Source of the DNA: Dipetalonema caudispina | Lineage: Eukaryota > Nematoda > Chromadorea > Rhabditida > Onchocercidae | Assembly: GCA_013365325.1 (NCBI GenBank) | Contig: JABVXV010000001.1 | Coordinates: 1,364,001 to 1,428,000 of the forward strand | DNA length: 64,000 nucleotides | Direction: 5' to 3' | Shown here: one piece after another, positions 1 to 13,100 of the stretch | How positions within the stretch are numbered: position 1 is the stretch's first letter | Layout: each line of letters begins with the position of its first letter | Notes under the pieces: model-generated | The model's input: only the letters and a program-made list of their open reading frames with translations | Database searches by the model: none | Told to the model about the DNA's origin: nothing | Translations under genes and position numbers: made by a program

Positions 1-122
1 AACGAGGAACATAGAAGAGAAGGAAGAATTGAAAGTTTACGAATTTCGGTTAGATGAACTGATGTTATGTTTAGGCTATGGAAGCAGCAGAATCTTCAGT
101 TATTCTCCTGAATGATACTAAC

Positions 123-3100
123 TTTTTTTCCATATGTGCCTTCTGGACACGGCTCTTCACACTGATTTCCGATAAAGCCAATACAATTACAATCTCCAGT
201 TATCGGATCACATTCATTTTCGTTGTAGCAGAAACAGTTCGAAGCGCAATCAATACCATAAGTTCCTTTAGGACATTTGTTTTCACAAAATCGACCCTGA
301 ATTCCGAAATTAATCACAAGTACAGCAATGAAATTTTGTTTAAATTGGATTATTGAATTAAATTTTAGTGTGGAACTTTCTGAAAACATTATTTTATTCC
401 AAATGGAGGTAAACATGAAATTATTGTTAGGCTTATAATTATAATGTTATGAAAAGGAAAACTCCAAGATGATTGAAAAGAAATAAAAAGTTGAAATGAA
501 ACACTGATAATGGTTACAATTAAATTAGAATGAAATAAACTAAATATGCGCTTGGAAGGTTTCAGTATCATTTAATTTTACCATTTGTACCATTATTTCT
601 AGGCTTATCAAATAGGCCAGAAAAAAAAAAAAAAAAACTAACTGAAAATCCAGCAGGACACATACAACTGCCATCTTTTTTATTGCAATATGCTTGATTT
701 TGACATTTACAGTCATATATGCAATCAAGTCCATGCTTTCCCTTAATTAGATAAATTTTATAAATAAGTAATTTGCAACAAGTCATGAATGGATTAATTT
801 CAGGAAATTATATCGATTTTATTGAAAATTTTAAAACAATAATTTCTATAATTGGCACTCATACAGTAATATTTCAAATTTTATTTTAAAATTAAAATTA
901 TGATAGAACAACTCCCACTTCCTCACATTCTTCGAGACATAATGTACCAGAGTATCCGGGAGTACATTTGCATGAACCATCAATCGGATTACAAGTACCA
1001 TTATTTTGGCATAAACATAGAAATGCGCAACTTGGACCCCACCGTTTACTATTACATGGTTCCTCGCAATGTTTACCATGATAACCTAAAATAATATCTG
1101 GTATAATGTATGTAATCCGACTATTTTAAGTTCATTAAATTATACATTTGAAATTTAATAATCTTCATAGAAGAAAACAATAACATAACAGATACCAGCT
1201 GGACAATGGCAAATACCCGTAATAGGTTCACAAGAAGCTCCACGTTTGCAATTACATTTCAAGGAACAAGATGGACCCCAAAAACCTGATGGACAAGCTG
1301 CAAAAACAAGTATAGTCATCAATTACAACGATATTGGTGAGTATAAACAAAATATAATAAATTTTATATTTTAGAAATAAATCGAAATCAAAAATTCAAA
1401 ATTCCCATTTGTTTCTCATGAATGAAATTTTCCAAAAAAGTAGTCGAACCTATCGAGCATGTCGGACCACCGAAACCAGAATCACATGTACAATTATTTG
1501 GTGATGTACAAATACCACTCTGACACGGTGGATCACATGCAGCTACAACAATTTAATAAAATTTATAAGAAATTGTACAAATCTTCCATTCTGTTATCTT
1601 CAATTTCATATATTCTTTGAATTTAATGCCAGAAGTTCTACGTATATTTGAATAATTTATATGAATGTTTGTAATTAACGTAATTCATCTAAATGTTTCT
1701 AATCAATGTTACTACATACAATTAAATGATCGCACAAACTTTTTCATTTGCATCTCACTACGTTGTTTATACGTGTTCTAAAACAGTAATACGTGTTCTG
1801 GATTAATGAAAAGTCGTTTGTGTACTTATAAGAATCGAATGGACGTAGAAGTGATCACGTAAAAGAGTAGGAGTCATATTCACTTAATCAGAAAATAAAG
1901 ATATCGCATGTAGATTAATTATAACAATTAGTACTTTACTTAACTCTTGATTTTACTTAATTTTTCCATATTCAATTCCTTCAATTATTTTACTAAATTA
2001 CCAAAATCTTTTCTGTATATTCTTGAGAAGAAATTCTCTAAAGAAACTTACGAATGCAAGTATTATTTGAAATTTTTGCATAGCCATCACAACACTGCTT
2101 TACATACACTGTTACAATTTTTGGCACATTTCGATAAGATAATTTTTCACCATACCTAATTAGTTAAAAAAAATCTTAGATATTTTCCATATTTCCATTT
2201 TTTTTTTTTAAATTGAAAGAAAACTTATGCTAAAAGCCTCCAAACTTGTAATATTTTTAAGACGAATTTTTAACTAACCTTTAGACTTTGATCTAACCTG
2301 TCAATTTGCAAGTCAGATCTCTCAATGCTGATCCATCCATATTACTCTGATATATTTAGCAACTAATCCAAAAACGAAGATTAACACGTAAAATAAATGT
2401 CTTCATCGAAATCATTTTTGAAATTTGATATTTTGATGAAGTTCTCAATAAACTAAAGGATGAATCTGAATTTGGTAAATTGAAATGATCCATAGCTAAT
2501 ATTTACCTAACGTCAGTGCATTTGAAACCTTTACTAATATCTGCACACCAAACGGTCGTCCTGTATGGTACCTTCTGAATATATTTCTCCAATTGAAATT
2601 CTTCTTTTCTAGAATTGTTTTCATAATCATTTCACATTCTTTCCGGAAGATTAAGTATGTTTACATACTACCGTATCAATACGTGTTGCATTAAGAAAGT
2701 GAAAAGTTTTGCTAATCCAAGAATTAACATCTTTGATTATAAATTGAAACAAAATTTTCAGCAATCCTATGATTTAAGAGAGGGAAATTTCGAATGGAAT
2801 GTATTACAAAAATTGAATAAAATGTGAAAATGTGATTTGTAAAGAAATTATTAAAGTTTTTACTAAACAATTAAGAATCATTTTTCCAGATTTTATTTTT
2901 AGGGTCATTTCAACTGAGAAGAAGAGGGTCAGTGGCAATTTTCCTCCCATAAATTTCTTTCAAATTACTTTCTTTTTCGACAACTTCAAGACATTGTTTT
3001 GCTCCAAGTTTATAAAATAGTTTTTTAAATAATTTTGAATACTTTGAAAAGAATTGAAATGAAATTCATTTAAACACACTCATCATTCTTAATGAACAAA

Positions 3101-3311
3101 GTTTGTAAAATATAAATCTTAAATATGCTCATTAAAATTTGAAAATTTTTCAAAGATTGCTCAACACGACAAATAGATTAATAAACTAATCGGGAAGTGA
3201 TGAAAAGTTAACTTACTCGACAGGTACTGTGCAAACATTTTCTCCTGTTAGTTCATCACAATAAATGAATTTAATGAAACTTGCAACAGCAATAGGAAAT
3301 AAGTAATACAT
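123..3311 (-). CDS. CED-1/MEGF10-like receptor, N-terminal part (EMI + EGF repeats), truncated by window edge
   Basis: Eight coding exons read on the minus strand: 3217-3311 (ATG at 3311), 2507-2608, 2052-2155, 1450-1542, 1196-1297, 919-1085, 643-741 and 123-296. All phases join, giving 312 residues without a stop, and the gene continues past base 1. Residues 1-18 form a hydrophobic signal peptide ([12 protein letters not shown]...). The next ~90 residues look like an EMI domain, with WC, CCDGY and a C-terminal NNTC. Tandem EGF/laminin-EGF-like repeats of six to eight cysteines follow, with motifs such as CPAGFSG and [11 protein letters not shown]. This order (signal, EMI, EGF array) is that of CED-1/Draper/MEGF10 engulfment receptors at the cell surface. 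The membrane segment and cytoplasmic tail lie outside the window, so assignment to ced-1 itself is inference. The acceptor of exon 2 (TTCTAG) is weak but is the only one found that keeps phase. Confidence 0.85.
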
Positions 3312-4530
3312 GGCCTTATTACTAAAAATAAATAACATTTATTTATAGGTTGTAAAAATTTGCAAACGTCAATCGATCAAGTCAAATGATGATGAATGAT
3401 AATTATTTATAGTATTAGCAGGGACAATGTAAGACTTTGAGCAGATATTTTTACGATTTGGCTCTTAATTAAATCCAATTAAATCTTGGTTCAATATAAC
3501 GCTACTTAAATTATTTCAAATTAAATGACGCATAATAAAATTCATTATCAACACTAAACGGTTTTGTTTATATAAATGTTTTATGTCTTTTGATTTATAT
3601 GTTGATGAACTTGGCTTTTTATGATACTGTGAAATTTTGTAAATTTAATAACAAACAGTTGAAAAATGGAACTTTTGGAATTTTCTTCTTCAATCTTAAT
3701 CAACTTAAGCAGTGTAAGCAAGAACAAAAGTGTAATGAGTGAACAAATGTGACAGATTTCTTTTTTCACAATTCAATTACGGGCCTGCTCTTCTAACATT
3801 ACGATGCAACCGGAACGGAACCAACTACATCAATGTTTTCAGGCAAAAATTTTTTGAAAAACAGTTGTCGTAACAGAAGGCAACAAATGCATCAAAGTAT
3901 GAACTAAATTACAGCAAAATTGGAATAAATAAATTCAATCGATGAGATTGCGTATCGCCGATATCAATGCAACTGTGAGAAAGAAATGACACAGTTTGTT
4001 GTTATATGATGAGCAAGTCGGATGAGACAACGAATTTAATCTCTCTGTTTATTATCGTAATCTTTGCTACTACTTTAATATGCTATTCGGGTGAAAGGTT
4101 AACTTAAATGAAAAGTTTTAACACTAATTTATTTAAGGAATGAAAAAGTGAAAGTATCAAAATCTTGTAAAAATTATACTTAGAAAGAGAAGAAGGCATA
4201 CAAAGTCACCTCTTTGTGCACGATGAATTTCTAATAAGAGAACTTCCTGATCAAAATAATTTAGAATGTCCCGTGAATTTCATTAACTTTTTCTCTGATT
4301 CATTATATTTCACTTGTCTGAGCAACTTTCTGCAACAAGAAAAGTGAGGTCATTTACTTGCAAAAATTAGGTTATACTATCTATATTGATGGATGATATA
4401 AAATGACTTCGCGAATATTTACCATTATTAAAATGATGATTATAGAAGCTGTGAACTATTTTAAAATAATTTTAATTAAAAAAATATCAATGAATAAACG
4501 AGTAACCAGAAAATGAGTGATTATTCCCTT

Positions 4531-4588
4531 TACTTCACATACAAACACAAACAGATAATGTCACCTATTTGTATCTGTATGTGAAGTA
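4531..4588. repeat. Imperfect inverted repeat (foldback)
   Basis: TACTTCACATACA at 4531-4543 is mirrored by TGTATGTGAAGTA ending at 4588. The pairing extends to about 20 bp per arm with two mismatches around an 18-nt loop. It could be a small foldback element or a regulatory palindrome. No target-site duplication was identified. Confidence 0.6.
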
Positions 4589-5419
4589 CAGAAAAAAAAT
4601 TAGGATTACTGTAAAAGGAATAAAATAAAGCTCGATAATGATACCAATCAGATAATACTCCATAATGATACTAAAATGTATCGTATAATCTCTTTATTTT
4701 GACAAGGAAGAAGTTTAACATACTGTATCACAAAATAAAACTATACGATAGGGATTATTTTCCGATTTCCCGAGACATATTGATACTTCATTCAGTAGGG
4801 AAGATAATTCATGATTTCTTAAATTATCGATTTCATTTGGACACCAAATTTTTTCATCCCGAATTTAAGTATCAACATGTTCAATAGTCTTCCCGGGGAG
4901 AGGGAAAGAAAAAAAAAGAAAAAAGTCTATAAATTTATTATCAATAAATACATGCAATTGTAAATATAACCTACCCATTGAATCATAACGACTTTTTGTA
5001 TAACAAATTGATATTTTAGCTTTTTTTTTTTTTCCCCCTCCCAGCAATTTTTATAAAGGTTTTGAGATCTTTGTTCTTCGTTTAACAAGTGAATATATTG
5101 TTTGAAGATCAATATGCAAATAATACTTTTGCTATACATTCATCAATGTACCAAAGATTACGTAGAAAAATGTAAAATGCATGTTATTACTCTTCTATTT
5201 CATTTCCCTTCTTCTGTAATAATTATTCATCACATTATTATCACATATTATATTATCAAATCAAATTAACAAACTGTAATTAAAAAATGATTTATCAGAA
5301 TGTGTCGATAAAGAATAGAGTTTAATCAAAATTCTCATTGTGCTACTTGTTTAAATAATTATTCAACCATATGAATGAATGTGCTTTTCAGGGGGAAAAA
5401 AAAAATTGTAAATTGGTTA

Positions 5420-5540
5420 CGTATGGGAATGTTAAATGTGGGATACATTATTATAAATGAAGTATTTTTAAGATCAAATTAGTTTATTTGATAGGGAACT
5501 CTTACCAAATAGGTTTAACCTAATCTTATTATCATCCCGA
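5420..5540. repeat. Left copy of 121-bp duplication at scaffold gap
   Basis: This 121-bp stretch ends exactly where the N run starts and is repeated base for base directly after the gap (5641-5761). The arrangement points to a false duplication at a contig join rather than a biological repeat. Confidence 0.9.
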
Positions 5541-5640
5541 NNNNNNNNNNNNNNNNNNNNNNNNNNNNNNNNNNNNNNNNNNNNNNNNNNNNNNNNNNNN
5601 NNNNNNNNNNNNNNNNNNNNNNNNNNNNNNNNNNNNNNNN
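5541..5640. other. Assembly gap of exactly 100 N
   Basis: A run of 100 N is the conventional placeholder for a gap of unknown size. Because both flanks end in the same 121 bp, the two contigs very probably overlap and no sequence may be missing. Confidence 0.95.
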
Positions 5641-5761
5641 CGTATGGGAATGTTAAATGTGGGATACATTATTATAAATGAAGTATTTTTAAGATCAAAT
5701 TAGTTTATTTGATAGGGAACTCTTACCAAATAGGTTTAACCTAATCTTATTATCATCCCGA
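5641..5761. repeat. Right copy of 121-bp duplication at scaffold gap
   Basis: Identical over all 121 positions to 5420-5540 and starts at the first base after the N run. Confidence 0.9.
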
Positions 5762-8047
5762 ATGTTATGCTCTCACACATGAAAAAATTTATCGAATAGA
5801 TGCGATGCTATCAAAGTTTCAAAACGATTTCATTGAAATCAGAAATCGGAGATTTCCATGAAATTTACACTTGAAAATGTAAAAAATTTCACCAAATATC
5901 TTGCAAAAAGTATCATAAAATTTTAACAATTCCATGAAAAAAAAAAAGAAAAAGCAGAAAAAGTTGAATAGAACTTAATTATTCACACAAATGATACTAA
6001 TCTGGAATCAAACAATGGCAAAAGCTATAAATATTCGGGTTTTTTTCTTTTTTTTTTTTGTTATTATTTCGGAAAACTGCAAACCCGATGAGCAACAATG
6101 TGAAAATCTCCAACCGATACCACCATTATTTTCTCTGTAATAAACCTTCCTGCGGTAGTTCCACTTCGCAACTTATTACCAAATGACCGCTTACCCAAAG
6201 GATTGTTTCATATCGTACAAACTAAATGAAAGATACGAATGTTTGTTGTTGTACCGCCGAAATTGAACCTTTTATCCGAGTAATAAGGATCAAATTGAAA
6301 AGAACATGATCTTTGGCCACAGTATGATCATCAATATTTCGTCAAACTTTCCGTATACTTTCATCCATTTCACATTTGAAAACTCATTAGTGAATTTCAC
6401 AAAAAAACTTCAGGAAGCGATACAATTTAATAGTTTTTTTAAAGAAAAAAATATGAAATGTTTGCAGATCTTCCACTTTTTTTTTCAATTTTAATGTGTT
6501 TTCCTTTTTTTTTTGGGAAGTTTACAATTGAATGAAAGGAATTTGTGGTGTAGCAAAACAGTTTAATGACGAGGGAGATTAACAAACCAATAAATAAATC
6601 GTTTAAACTTTTCCGAGATTCCAAAAAAAAAAAAAAAAATAAATTATGAAAGTGAGAAGTATATAAAATAATGAGAACAGTGCACAATAAATCATATAAA
6701 ACAGAAAAAAAAAGGGTAACAACAAAAGCTTTTTCGTCGAAGTATAAAAAGGGTTTTGAAATTTTATTGCAGATTTGAAATTGAATGCATGAGAAATCCT
6801 CTCAACTAAGTTATTTTACAAGCTTTTTCAAGTGACAAGAACAATTTTTCATTTAGGTAAAGGCCAAGTTATCATCAGAATTTATTACTTATCTAGAAAA
6901 CAAAAACAAACATTTCAAAGATGCTTGTAGTATCAATTGAAATTTAAAGTTGAGAAGATTTCGTCTAAAAAAGGAAATCGTATTTTTTCTATTCACAAAC
7001 ATCCAATGGTATTCTCATACTATATTGACCCAACAATTTGCTCAACACAATGAATAGTTTAATTTAACTATCACAGAAAATTAGGATTTATTTCTTTTTT
7101 GCTAGATACAAGTGATAACATTGGATATTTTCATGGTGATTAGAAGGATGTATCCATGAATAAACTTAAATTCTTTACATTTAGTCGATTTACCTCAACA
7201 ATTTCATTGGTTGCAGCTTGGAATATTTTTGATTTTGTTCAACCGAATTTATTACAATAATATTTATTAAATAGTATAACACAAAACAGCATGAAGTCAC
7301 AGAATGGAATTCTTTTTTTTTTTTTTTTAATGATATGTGCTACTTTAATCAAGTTCATCGATAATGCTGACAAAAACAGCCCATCTGTTCTATATCAGTT
7401 AATTTTATTTCATATATTCCATTATTTCATATCATGCTGAGCTAGTTGCCATAATATCTTTTTTCTATTGTAAATTCATTTCCGATATATATTTCACTGT
7501 TTTATATTGATTTAATCATCACAAACACATAATACACGAGTTTCAAACCCTGAATAGTGAAATATTTTTAGTTTTCAGCACAGTTTTCAACAACAATCTA
7601 GAAATCAGTGGTCAGAAAGCAAAATGAGCTAATAATTAGAGCATTATCCGACAAAATAAAAGAAAAATTAAGAGTTCTTAAATACGATTGAAAAAATCGA
7701 ACCAATGTAGATATGTAATATGAAGTGCCATTCGACTTTATGAAAAATTTGACTTTATTTTAAAATAGCCCTTTACAGTATTTGCAATCTCAATCTTATG
7801 TGATGAAGTGATATCACATCTTTACAAATATGTTGCGTTTTGGTTTGTTTCAATAAATTATAGTAATGCATTTCGTGCTACAAACAGTACAGTAATAGCT
7901 CAGTGTTTTTATTGGATTATTTGGTAAAGAGAAAAGCCTAATTACCATTTCTTAGCAAGTACTTACTCCACTCAACTGTAATTGATCTCTAACGCTTATT
8001 AAAATTTCAACTTCTTCCTATGATCACATATTTAGAACGAACATAAA

Positions 8048-10129
8048 CTATAGTGCTTGTGTAGTACGTCGCACTGATGGAGTTCGCCGCCACAACGCAG
8101 ATTCCCTGCTGTTACGTTGCGTGTATTCGCCATCGGCAAGTACTTGTCGTGGAACAGATGAACCATGGAATTCAATTTCGAACTGAAAAAAAATTGTTGG
8201 CTTTGTTGGCTTCGTGTTTCAAAAGAAATTTTAGCGAAAAGTTGGATGGACAATGAATTCACATTGTTAGCACAAAGCAAAAAAAATGGCATAAATATTA
8301 GCGATTACTACTGACCTTAGTTGCACAAACAAAACAAGCAGTAACAAGTTTAGCAATTTCATTCATCAAATTCTTCGTCTCCTGTATCACCGAATCAACC
8401 TGAAAAACATTTTCATTTAAGAACAAAAGATTACTCATCACCACACAATTAATTTTGGCGGTTCTTGTCAAGTAAGACAGGATTCATTTTCAGAACTTCA
8501 AATGGACACAAAAGACAATCCGAATACAGCCGGAAAGCTAGGAAAGCTAAACAACAGACGATTTAACCAGTGATTGGTTTAAGAAGTCCAGAAAATCCAA
8601 CGCCTTAACATTAAATGTTCAGATAGTACTGATTTTCGAAGACACAACCTAAGTTTGTGAAGGATGATTGAAACTTAATTACTATTGCAATCAGAGCATT
8701 TTCCATTTGTCTAACAATGATAAAATATGTAAGTTACTTTGGAAAATGTTGCTGGTTTACCAACTGTTGGACTTTTCACAAGTACTTGTAACTGCTGACA
8801 ATGTATCGGTATTTTTTCTAGAATCGTCATCAGATCGTTTTTCTCAGCACTTCCAGGTACCTAAAATTATAGATTATATTAAGCTGAAAGGATAGCATCA
8901 ACAAATACTGGAAATAATAATATTATCATTTCTATTTACGCCACTGTTATAGCTATATCATAGTCTTTGCAGTTATTCCTACGAATGTTGCTATCATTAT
9001 TATCGTTGATTTCTTTTTAAAAATGAATAAAAACCAAAAAAGCACCTCATAAGAAAATTCTCGGACCGTTTTATACATCTTGTTGGCTTGTTCTGCAAAA
9101 AATTCTGCCTGTGTGAAAAGGTCATGCGTTGTTTTCAGTGGTCCATCACCTCTCGTGAAAAGATACATATTGTAAGCCATTGAAGACATCGCTTTAGCTC
9201 GCTTGACAATATCATTTTCTGCATATTCATCCCATTTTTCTGCTTCCGCATCAACTTCGGAAGTTAAAAGTTTCATCTCTAAACCAACCTTCGCTATCTT
9301 CTGTTGATCCTAAAAGTGGTTAAAAATGAATGTCTTCGGTAGATGCTTTTGATGAATTGTATCTTTTATCTTCCTCATTAATTAAGTTTAACTAAACTAT
9401 CAGAACAATAATTCCATGTTGCCCAATATAACTGGATGAGCTATTATCGAGTGTGATTTCCTATTTTTTGCTATTTAATTTATATAAGTGTCTTCGTCTC
9501 TCGGGCTTATATACATCTTCAGCTTATCATAAATTGACAATTTCTGGATCTTGTTATAGCTAATACCGGAATGATCAATCAGATTTACGACAAATTCCAT
9601 CCTTCCCATGTGGATGAATTGTCAAGAGCAACTTACTTCCACGTCAAGTGTAATCGGCTTTGTTGGTTTTTGTGTCGTACCATGTTTCTGAAAATGAATC
9701 ACCTATGAAATGTAATCAACGAAGTACGCAAAACTACTTGAAACAACCGGTTCTCGAACAATTTGCAATCCGGCAACTTCGATAGCAACATCGGTATAAT
9801 AAGAGCTTAGATTATATGAATATATATGATTTACCTATCAATTAAAAAGGGAAGATTTTCTAAAGTTACTACCGCATAACAGTGGGTGACATGTACTGAT
9901 ACTTTTACCAGCCATCAATTAACTGTTAATCATTTGCAGAAATGAAAACAGTTTGAGCGGGATGCCGGAACGGATCCCACACAACCAGCAGAGGTATATT
10001 ATTCGACTTTATTGTCTCATGGATACTTATTTGATTTTCCTCAAGTGATCTGCCATCAATCATTAGGTTTACAACTGAAAACCTAACTGTTTATGATCAT
10101 AATATTTTTTACTGCAGTATTTTTGATTG

Positions 10130-10175
<46 letters not shown>

Positions 10176-13100
10176 TCATTTTCACATGCACCACATAAAC
10201 CATAGCATATGGTGATTTTAACACAGCAAACAATTTTGATGAAAGAACTTAGAGGAAATGGTAAAACTTCAGACAGCGAACAGTCAGGAAAACAGATTAA
10301 ATGTCACCCTTCCTGTGCTGTGAGACTCGATGTCAGATATGCGAAAGCTTCGGATGCAGTAAGATCACAACTGTTAATTTCAGTTTTTGAATTTAATCTT
10401 TTGTCCCATAGTTGTTATCAAGCGTTAATAATCATATTTCGAGCATGCAAACCAATGGCAATTATTAAAAGTCGGTATAATGATAGCAATATCACCATAA
10501 TAACTTCTTCAAAGTTTTTGAAAATAAAGTAAAGAATTCAAGAGTTTGACCCAGCTGACAATTATATCACGAAGTAATTATAAAACTCCATGCAAATCAC
10601 TTCACAACACCAATACCAAGTATTTACCATAACTTGATCATAAAATAAAACGTCTACAACGCTCATAAAAATCTAGCCAGCAGCAATCCACCGATTGATT
10701 ATGCGAGCTATTAGGTATGTACGTGGACATGTACTGTCTCCCGCGCTAGCTTGTTCCATTCTTGGAGGTGATAATAGGAGCAAATGTGTACACGACGAAT
10801 CCTTATAAAAAAGGCAGAAATTCTGCGTACCGGAATTGAACATTTGAAGAAAAAGGAACTTGCAAAACAAAATATTCCATGACACAAATGTAATTTGAAG
10901 TCTAAAACATTTAAAAAGCAAACAAATAAATAGAGACAAAAATACAAACATTCAAACAGAAATGAGAAACCAGCAGATTTTAAGTTTCAAAGGCCGCAGA
11001 TTTCTCATCGCTATCCAATTATTTGGCTCAATTTTAAACACGTAAATTAAAAATTTAATACTTTAAAATCATAAATAAAACAAAACAAAAGTGAAACTAA
11101 AAAAAGAGTAAAAGAGTAACTAACGACCAAAACAAGAATATGATGCAAATTTGATACAATAAACATAATAATTATTACTGGTTTGTTGGCGAAATTCTAG
11201 TAAATCTAGTAAATATACGATTTTTACGATGTCGAACAAGAAAAAGGTCAGAAATCTCATGCACAACCAAAAGTTTAACGATAAAGCCACACATTATAAA
11301 TTGAGATTTAGAAATTCTGCAAACCAAACTTCGATTTCGAAATAGTTACAGCTTTTTAAATCGAGAAAGACTTTTGCAGTACTCAACAATATTTTGTTCT
11401 GTGTTTAGGAAGAGGCGGTGGTGGTGGATCTTGGATATGCACCTTACTCACTTCATCTTGTAAATCGTCCAGTATACACTGGGAATTTGTACCCGCAGTA
11501 AAAGGCTTGCTTGTGTTTGCCGTCGAAATATTCGATGAAGAGCTAGTGTCTTCAACGAATCGATGGAATTGCTCCATAGGTTCTACAGCACCCTTCAAAT
11601 GTCTGATCAATACCAAACCATCAGAATTAAATTGATCTTCTGACTGTGAATGGGAAGATGTGACACATTTCGGGAAGGAAAGATCAGATGAACGATCGGA
11701 CGTCGATGATGAAGTAGCAGACAAAGATGGTACACAGTCACTTCGCTGACTATCTGTAATCGATTGACTTACCCCTGGCCTAGGTAGCGACATATAGGCT
11801 TGTTTCTCCGCTGCTAAACGACCGCTTGCCGCTGCATCCGTTTCTTTTGCCAATCTCGACAAGTCATTGACACATTGTGCCCATGTGTCACAAAAAACTT
11901 CTACGTTCTCTCGTGCTATGCGTGATGATGGATGTATGCACAACGTGCGACCAGCCAACAATGTCTTCAAACCATCATTATTCAAATATTGCATCCAGAA
12001 ATAATTTTTTTCCTCAAGATATTTTAGATCTGTAAGGAAGCAAATCTTGACCAAGTGTTGAAATAGCATTGTGAAAATGGATTAAAACGTACCAGTGGAG
12101 CAAGGGATCGTAAGTTTCGTTCCGCGTGACCTGTGGCAACATGTAAACCATCCGTTAACGATATATGATGTAACAGTCGACACACCCAAATTAAAAACTA
12201 TTATGCAAAATCCAGTTTCTTGAACAGTAAATACTATACAAATTTAGTTTATTTAGGAAACAAGAAATTAAAATAGTCTAAGATCAGTGTGACGCCTGAG
12301 TATGGTTAAGATGTCACCATACATCCAGTCTAGTTATTGATCAGAAAAAACACTAATTTCTCACTCAAATACGAAATGAGAGCTTCAAATAAATGTAAAA
12401 GTTACTTCCTGTATGTGTTCTGCATGTTCGCGAAATTCCTCAAGAAATTTCTCAACACCATCAATATCACCCGAAACAGAACACGCTTTTATAGATGACA
12501 AAATTACTTGGTCTTCATTGGTACGCAGTACTTCCGAGATCTGCAAAAGAAAAAAAATAACAAAGCAAAACAACATTTTGTATAATAATGGAATTAATGG
12601 AAATTTAAAATAAAATACTAACTTGTTCCATAGCTACAATTTGTAGTTGTTTCTTGAGATCCTTCAGTCTTCGAGTAAGCCTCTCCACACTCACTTCGAT
12701 GCTTTCATTCCTTAAAGGTTCATCAGCAACCTGAATTATTGTTGATTTAATTACGTCAAAGTGTTGATTTGAAAACAAGAAGTGGATTAGGTAAAGACCA
12801 TATATTAAATGATTAATACAGACTACATGTTGAATAAATAAGCAGCGTTTTTAATAAGTTTTCTTGATTCATATGAAGTCATTTCGTATAACTTAAATGG
12901 TTTAAAGTACTGATGGCTCAATCCCACTGAGAGCACAGCAATATTTTTTCGTTTTGCTTAAAATTTGGAAAAACATGTTCAACCGTACTGTTTTCATTTC
13001 CGAATAACTATGTAGTGTTTGATTTAGATTTCATGGATATGACAAATAGCTGCCAGAAATTATTCCAGAATATAGTTCACAAATATTAACTATTTGTTAT

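Larger units (their letters stand above)
3312..8047. other. Gene-free stretch between receptor gene and alpha-catulin
   Basis: About 4.7 kb of A/T-rich sequence with no convincing coding exon on either strand; the open frames are short and lack flanking splice sites or conserved motifs. It holds the presumed promoter of the receptor gene just above 3311, an imperfect inverted repeat at 4531-4588, the scaffold gap at 5541-5640 with its duplicated flanks, and the 3' flank of the alpha-catulin gene. Confidence 0.6.

Noticed and set aside
8953..9276. Starting the alpha-catulin C-terminal block as a separate 107-residue protein
   Set aside because: The block joins in phase to exons on both sides and aligns with the C-terminal region of catulin; the tail of the open frame is intron.
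10209..10532. 107-codon plus-strand frame inside an alpha-catulin intron
   Set aside because: No splice partners, no motif, and the composition is not convincing.
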